Source of the DNA: Micromonospora carbonacea | GTDB lineage: Bacteria > Actinomycetota > Actinomycetes > Mycobacteriales > Micromonosporaceae | Direction: 5' to 3' | Assembly: GCF_014205165.1 (NCBI RefSeq) | Contig: NZ_JACHMZ010000001.1 | Coordinates: 2,564,501 to 2,628,500 of the forward strand | DNA: 64,000 nucleotides | Shown: positions 59,998 through 64,000 of the stretch, in pieces | How positions within the stretch are numbered: position 1 is the first letter of the stretch | Layout: every line of letters starts with the position of its first letter | Notes under the pieces: model-generated | Databases searched by the model: none | What the model was told of the DNA's origin: nothing | Seen by the model: the letters and a program-made list of their open reading frames with translations, nothing else | Made by a program: the position numbers and the translations under genes

Positions 59998-60900
59998 GTG
60001 ACACTCAAGAAGGTCAGGAGCGTCCGCAGCGGCGCCATCTTCACCCTGCCGTACCTCGTCGGCCTGGAACACGGCTACTTCGCCGAGGAGGGCATCGACC
60101 TGGAGCTGGTCGCCCCCGGCTCCTACGACGCGGTGCTCAAGCCGATCGAGGAGCACGAGCTGGTCAGCTCGTTCGGCGGCATCTCCACGCCGTTCGAGAG
60201 CGGCGACGTCTCCCTCTACCGGGCCTGCGAGTGGGGGCAGATCCGCCGCTCCCACGACAGCACCCGCGGCGGGCAGATCATCGCCAAGCGCGCCTCCGTG
60301 GCCAGCCAGGCGATCTTCGTGCGGCCCGACTCCGACATCAAGCACCCGCAGGGCCTGGCCAACCGGACCGTCGGCGTCAACTTCCACCACGGCTCGCACT
60401 ACCTGGCCATCCAGTCCCTCGAAGGCTTCCTCGATCAGGACGAGATCAAGGTGGTGCACGCCGGCGGGCCGGCCGAGCGGTTCCGCAAGCTGCGCGACGG
60501 CGAGGTCGACGCCGTGGCCCTGATGGAGCCGTGGACCACCGCCGCCGAGAAGCTCGGCTACGTGCTGGTCACCGAGGCGTTCTACGTCGGCTCGGAGATC
60601 GCCAGCGCCGACGTCGACCCGGAGACCTTCGCCGCCGTCGACCGGGCCGTCCGCCGGGCCGTCAAGAAGATCAACGAGGACGTCCGGCCGTACCTGCACC
60701 ACTTCGTCGCCGAGGTCCCCGAGGACCTGGTGAAGCTGGAGCCGGCGGACTTCCGGCTCGGCCGGCTGCGCTACGTCGACCCCGAGCCCTACCCGGAGGC
60801 CGAGTTCGCGCGCACCTACCGGTGGATGGTGAAGTGGGGCCTCATCGCGCCCGAGTCGACGTTCGACTCCATCGTGGACAACCGCGTCGTCACGGTCTGA
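59998..60900 (+). CDS. Binding-protein-fold (NMT1/SsuA-like) protein without export signal
   Basis: This 300-residue protein shows the SsuA/THI5 pattern (VGLEHGYFAEEGIDLELV, GGISTPFESGD, RDGEVDAVALMEPWTTAAE), but begins directly in the first strand with no signal peptide or lipobox. GTG at 59998 has AAGGGA 9 nt upstream. Cytoplasmic members of this fold include enzymes such as the desulfinase DszB and the THI5 pyrimidine synthase, so an enzymatic role is possible. Candidate active residues are Cys77 and His85. It closes the operon with the second importer. Confidence 0.75.
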   Translation: MTLKKVRSVRSGAIFTLPYLVGLEHGYFAEEGIDLELVAPGSYDAVLKPIEEHELVSSFGGISTPFESGDVSLYRACEWGQIRRSHDSTRGGQIIAKRASVASQAIFVRPDSDIKHPQGLANRTVGVNFHHGSHYLAIQSLEGFLDQDEIKVVHAGGPAERFRKLRDGEVDAVALMEPWTTAAEKLGYVLVTEAFYVGSEIASADVDPETFAAVDRAVRRAVKKINEDVRPYLHHFVAEVPEDLVKLEPADFRLGRLRYVDPEPYPEAEFARTYRWMVKWGLIAPESTFDSIVDNRVVTV

Positions 60901-60910
60901 CCCGCGTGCG

Positions 60911-60946
60911 GGGGCCGGCCCGGCCGACGACGTCCGGGCCGGCCCC
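60911..60946. terminator. Strong GC-rich terminator hairpin
   Basis: GGGGCCGGCCCGG (60911-60923) and CCGGGCCGGCCCC (60934-60946) form a perfect 13-bp stem with a 10-nt loop between convergent genes, 10 nt after the plus-strand stop. Confidence 0.8.
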
Positions 60947-60990
60947 GCGCCACGATCAGCAGCGCCGCGACGGGTCAGCGGCGCCGACGG

Positions 60991-63048
60991 TCAGCGGCGC
61001 ACGACGGTGAAGCCGCCGGGCAGCACCGCCGCCGGCACGGCCGCGCCGGACACCACCGTCCGCGACCGGCGCACCCCCGCCGAGTCGTACGCCTCGACGA
61101 CGGCCCGCCCCGCGCCGGGCAGGGTGGCCGTGGCCGTGTGCGGCGTGCGGGCGGCGCTGCGCAGCACCGCCGTGGCGTGGCCGTCCCCGGCGACGACGAG
61201 GCGGGACAGCAGCGGCTCCAGCATGACCGCGTCGACCACCGCGCCGTCCCCGGCGGCCGTGGCCACCAGCGCCGTCGCCCCCGGTGGCAGCTCGCCCGGC
61301 CCGGACGGGGTCACCGGCAGCAGCACCCCCGGCGCGGGGGAGGCGCCCTGCGCGCCGGCCCGCCCGTGCCGCACCTGGCCCAGCGGCAGCTCCCGGCCGT
61401 CGCCGGCCACGCCCGCCCAGCGGGTGACCGCCGACGCGCCCGGGGTCAGGTCGACCACCGGCAGCACCAGCTCCGGCTGGGCCGACGGCGGCAGCTCCCA
61501 GCGCACGGCCGACCCGGCGGGCATCCGCACGAGGCTGCCGCCGCTGATCGACGACTCCCCGGTCCACGACGAGGCCGGGGTGACCACGGCGGCCCCGCCC
61601 TCGCGCGTGCCCTGCTCCGCCTCGACCACCCGGGTGCCGACCCGCTCCACGATCCGGCCCTGCCGGGCCGCCTCCGCCACCTGCGGCCGGGCGTCCAGGG
61701 CGAGCATGCTGAGCAGGCCGTGGATCGTCGACTCGGCCCCGGAGTTGCGGTTGACCGCCCCGTCGCCGGAGATGCCGTCGATCGTGCGCCCCGTCGCCGG
61801 GTCGTACGCCGGCACGCCGGCCGCGTTCGCGCCGAAGTACCAGGCGGCGACCACCCCGGCGAGCTGGTCGAAGCCGCCGCGCCCGGTGGCGTCGGCGACG
61901 GCGAGCAGCGACTGTAGGCGGGAGTCCACGCCGTAGGCGATCTGGCTGCGGTCCACCGGCGTGGGGATCCGCCCGTTGTCCGGGCCGCCGGAGGTGAGCA
62001 GCCACGGGGTGAACGTGGCGGAGTCGGCCACCGCCGGGTCGAGCAGCCGCCGGTCGCCGAGCGCCCTGCCGGCGGCGGCCAGCGCCGCCGGCATCTGCGA
62101 GCCCCAGCCGTGCCACATCGACCGCGACAGCGCCCACGGGCGCACCGCCCCGAACGGCCAGTGCCGGGCGTCGCCACCGGCCAGGGCGGCGATGCCCTCG
62201 GCGAAGCGGCGCAGCGCCCGCCGGGCCGCCGCCGGGCCACCGGCCCGCACGTACGCGGCCAGCCCGAGGACCGCCTCGGCGGTGGCGTCGGCCCCGTCGG
62301 CGATCAGCCACGCGGGGGCGCGCTCGCCGTCGACGGTCTGGAACGTGCCGTACCGGGACAGCACCTGCCGTTCCAGCGCCCCGACGGCCAGGTCGAGGCG
62401 CTCGCGCAGGAAACCGGCGAACCCGGCGTCGGCGGCGCGCCAGGCCGCGTACCCCTCGCCGAGCGCCCACACCGTGCGGGCCAGCCAGTACGACGGGCCG
62501 CTGTCGGACGGGTCCGGCAGCTCCACCGGCTCGGCGCTCGGGTTGAGCGTGCCGTCGGGCTGCGCCCACAGCACCACGTTGCCGGCGTGCGGCCCGGTCG
62601 TCGTCTGCAGGTAGGTCAGGCCGCGCAGCAGCTCCCGGGAGGCGTCCCGGCTGCCGGTCGCCCCGGTCTGCGCCCAGTGCCGCAGGTAGACCACGGCGGC
62701 CCGGGACACGTCGTCGGCGTTGTACGCGCCCTGCCCCCAGGTGTCGGTGGCCGCGTCGTACGCGCCGCCGCCGACGCGGCGCAGGTCACCGTCCGGCCCC
62801 GGCTCCGCGTACGTCCACAGCATGCCGACCTCGGGGGACTCGGCGAGCCGGTAGGTGGTGTGCCCGTCCTGGGCGGGCGGGGCGACGGCCTGGCGCAGGA
62901 AGTCCAGGTGCGCCAGGTTCGTCAGCGGCCCGCCGGCCGGGCCCGAGGCGGTGGACGGCCCGGCGGCCGGGGCGGCCCCGGCGGGGGAGCCGGCGAACAG
63001 GGGAGTGGTCAGGGCGAGCCCGCCCAGCATCAGGGTGCGGCGCTTCAC
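60991..63048 (-). CDS. Secreted carbohydrate-active-like protein with C-terminal beta domain
   Basis: This 685-residue protein has an export signal MKRRTLMLGG with twin Arg and cleavage near AGAAPA (about 26). A helical repeat domain (about 40-460) is rich in Trp/Tyr and (alpha/alpha)6-barrel-like (ADDVSRAAVVYLRHW, WHGWGSQMPAAL). A CBM35-like region (about 470-560, VVEAEQGTREGGA) and a final beta domain follow. GTG at 63048 follows GAGGAG. It neighbours a GH130-like gene, so polysaccharide processing is likely, but I cannot name the family. Confidence 0.7.
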   Translation of the reverse strand: MKRRTLMLGGLALTTPLFAGSPAGAAPAAGPSTASGPAGGPLTNLAHLDFLRQAVAPPAQDGHTTYRLAESPEVGMLWTYAEPGPDGDLRRVGGGAYDAATDTWGQGAYNADDVSRAAVVYLRHWAQTGATGSRDASRELLRGLTYLQTTTGPHAGNVVLWAQPDGTLNPSAEPVELPDPSDSGPSYWLARTVWALGEGYAAWRAADAGFAGFLRERLDLAVGALERQVLSRYGTFQTVDGERAPAWLIADGADATAEAVLGLAAYVRAGGPAAARRALRRFAEGIAALAGGDARHWPFGAVRPWALSRSMWHGWGSQMPAALAAAGRALGDRRLLDPAVADSATFTPWLLTSGGPDNGRIPTPVDRSQIAYGVDSRLQSLLAVADATGRGGFDQLAGVVAAWYFGANAAGVPAYDPATGRTIDGISGDGAVNRNSGAESTIHGLLSMLALDARPQVAEAARQGRIVERVGTRVVEAEQGTREGGAAVVTPASSWTGESSISGGSLVRMPAGSAVRWELPPSAQPELVLPVVDLTPGASAVTRWAGVAGDGRELPLGQVRHGRAGAQGASPAPGVLLPVTPSGPGELPPGATALVATAAGDGAVVDAVMLEPLLSRLVVAGDGHATAVLRSAARTPHTATATLPGAGRAVVEAYDSAGVRRSRTVVSGAAVPAAVLPGGFTVVRR

Positions 63049-63083
63049 GGTGGCTCCTCGGCGCGGTCGGGGCAGGGGTGTCG

Positions 63084-64000
63084 TCACGGCAGCCGGTCCA
63101 GCCGGGCCACGCCGATGCGGGAGTCGGCCATGCCGTAGAAGACGTAGCGGACGCCGTCGACCTCCTCGATGGCGGTCGGGAAGACCACGTTCGGCACGGT
63201 GCCGCTGCGCTCCTCGGCCAGCTCCGGCACGAGGATCGGCTCGGCGGTGCGGGCCAGCACCCGGGCCGGGTCGGCCGGGTCGAGCAGCATCGCCCCGGCG
63301 GCGTACTCGACGCGCTGGGTGGTGGGGTCGAAGCCCTCGGGGATCTCGCCGGTGACCCCGTGGTGGATCAGCAGCCAGCCCTCGGGCACCCGCAGCGGCG
63401 GCGGGCCCGCGCCGATCTTCAGCTCCTCGTAGGGGAACTCCGACAGGGCCACGCAGCGGTGCCCGCGCAGCCGCACGAGCGCCCCGACGTCGGCGCGCAC
63501 CTCGTCGACCGGCACGTAGGAGATCCAGATGCCGGGCCGCTCGTCGGTGACGCCGGCCGGCAGGTGCACCCCCTCCCCGGGGCGGAACCAGCCCAGGTCC
63601 CACATCGGCCGGTGCAGCATCGCGAAGCAGTCCCGCCCGTCCGGGCCGGGCACCGGCTCGGGGAAGAACACGGCGTCCTTGTTCGGGAACATGTTCAGGT
63701 CGGTGTCCAGGTCGGGCTGGTAGCCGAACTGCACCGGCCCGAGCCGCCGCCAGTGCCGCAGGTCCTCCGACACCGCCAGGGCCAGGCGCGGGCCCAGCGG
63801 CCCGTACGCGACGTACGTCATCAGGTGCCTGCCGAGGTCCGGCACCCAGGTCGTGCGGGGGTCCTCGACCCCGGCGTTGTTCGTGCCCCGCTCCCAGCCC
63901 TCGTCGGGGGCCAGGACGACGCCCGCGCGGCGGACCCCGGCCGGCACGCCGTCGCGCAGCTCGACCTCGGCGAGGCCGACCCGGGACACGTTGCCCTCGG
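63084..64000 (-). CDS. GH130-like glycosidase/phosphorylase (partial)
   Basis: The gene enters from the right edge, and its visible 3' part encodes about 300 residues of a five-bladed beta-propeller. Repeated blade motifs are visible (NNAGVEDPRTTWV, FPNKDAVFFPE, GWLLIHHGV, VVFPTAIEEVDGVRYVFYG). This is characteristic of GH130 beta-mannoside and mannosyl-N-acetylglucosamine phosphorylases. The catalytic Asp is probably in VEDPR. The true start lies outside the window. It is followed 36 nt later by the secreted protein gene, forming a small glycan-use operon. Confidence 0.8.
   Translation of the reverse strand, partial: EGNVSRVGLAEVELRDGVPAGVRRAGVVLAPDEGWERGTNNAGVEDPRTTWVPDLGRHLMTYVAYGPLGPRLALAVSEDLRHWRRLGPVQFGYQPDLDTDLNMFPNKDAVFFPEPVPGPDGRDCFAMLHRPMWDLGWFRPGEGVHLPAGVTDERPGIWISYVPVDEVRADVGALVRLRGHRCVALSEFPYEELKIGAGPPPLRVPEGWLLIHHGVTGEIPEGFDPTTQRVEYAAGAMLLDPADPARVLARTAEPILVPELAEERSGTVPNVVFPTAIEEVDGVRYVFYGMADSRIGVARLDRLP

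Noticed and set aside
60973..61000. Direct repeat GGTCAGCGGCGC at the 3' end of the secreted-protein gene
   Set aside because: It is a small duplication around the stop codon. It is too short and asymmetric to be a mobile-element footprint.
1..64000. Search for CRISPR arrays, tRNA/rRNA genes, insertion sequences and prophage genes
   Set aside because: None seen. Repeats found are short and local, and no transposase, integrase or tRNA-like cloverleaf was recognised.

Overview
The window is very GC-rich and densely packed. It has many GTG starts, 1-11 nt gene overlaps and classical actinobacterial control elements: DtxR/IdeR-type iron boxes, a RamB-type glyoxylate regulator, and an HtaA/HmuTUV haem system. 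It looks like chromosome from a filamentous actinomycete, probably Micromonosporaceae (Micromonospora or a relative). The family assignment is inferred from gene content and base composition, not from a marker gene. I saw no rRNA, tRNA, CRISPR array, transposase or integrase.

Layout. (1) 1-3.8 kb: a 2-oxoacid dehydrogenase operon (fused E1 alpha/beta, then a lipoyl E2 cut by the left edge) faces a VOC protein and an FCD-type GntR regulator. Two copies of the palindrome ATGGATCCAT lie between them. (2) 3.8-14.6 kb: one long minus-strand catabolic operon encodes an amidohydrolase, a CUT2-type ABC importer with an ATPase-permease fusion, a bicupin, a beta-hydroxyacid dehydrogenase, a DddP-like M24 protein and a semialdehyde dehydrogenase. 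An XRE-cupin regulator lies just upstream. (3) 15.6-20.1 kb: ramB diverges from aceA-aceB, the glyoxylate shunt. (4) 20.1-22.7 kb: CoA-transferase subunits (PcaIJ-like) with an IclR regulator and a PcaR-like operator. (5) 22.9-31.7 kb: a haem-iron island. Two iron boxes separate a minus-strand surface-protein operon (HtaA-domain protein and two DUF916/WxL-like proteins) from a plus-strand operon (anchored surface protein, HmuT, HmuU, HmuV, haem oxygenase, DUF2470 protein).

(6) 31.8-49.3 kb: a 17.5-kb plus-strand catabolic supercluster. It holds an old-yellow-enzyme-type Fe-S flavoprotein, a methyltransferase, two small proteins, an SsuABC-type importer, an SDR, an M20-like protein, an alpha/beta-hydrolase-like protein, an EamA exporter, an IclR regulator, a CaiB-type CoA-transferase, a cyclase-family amidase, MmgE/PrpD, a dihydropyrimidinase and a CitE-like lyase. 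The substrate is unknown. The enzyme set suggests uptake, ring or amide opening, (de)hydration, CoA activation and C-C cleavage of a nitrogen-containing compound. (7) 49.3-55.4 kb: a GH3 beta-glucosidase, a trypsin-like protease fused to a DNA/RNA non-specific endonuclease, and two convergent small membrane proteins. (8) 55.7-60.9 kb: a second SsuABC-type importer, a DHA2 efflux pump, and a binding-protein-fold protein with no export signal. (9) 61.0-64.0 kb: a secreted carbohydrate-active-like protein and a GH130-like glycosidase or phosphorylase cut by the right edge.

The most unusual features are three hydrolase-fold proteins in catabolic operons with canonical catalytic residues replaced (M24, M20 and alpha/beta hydrolase), the protease-nuclease fusion, the unassigned 17.5-kb catabolic cluster, and the iron-regulated HtaA/WxL-like surface apparatus.
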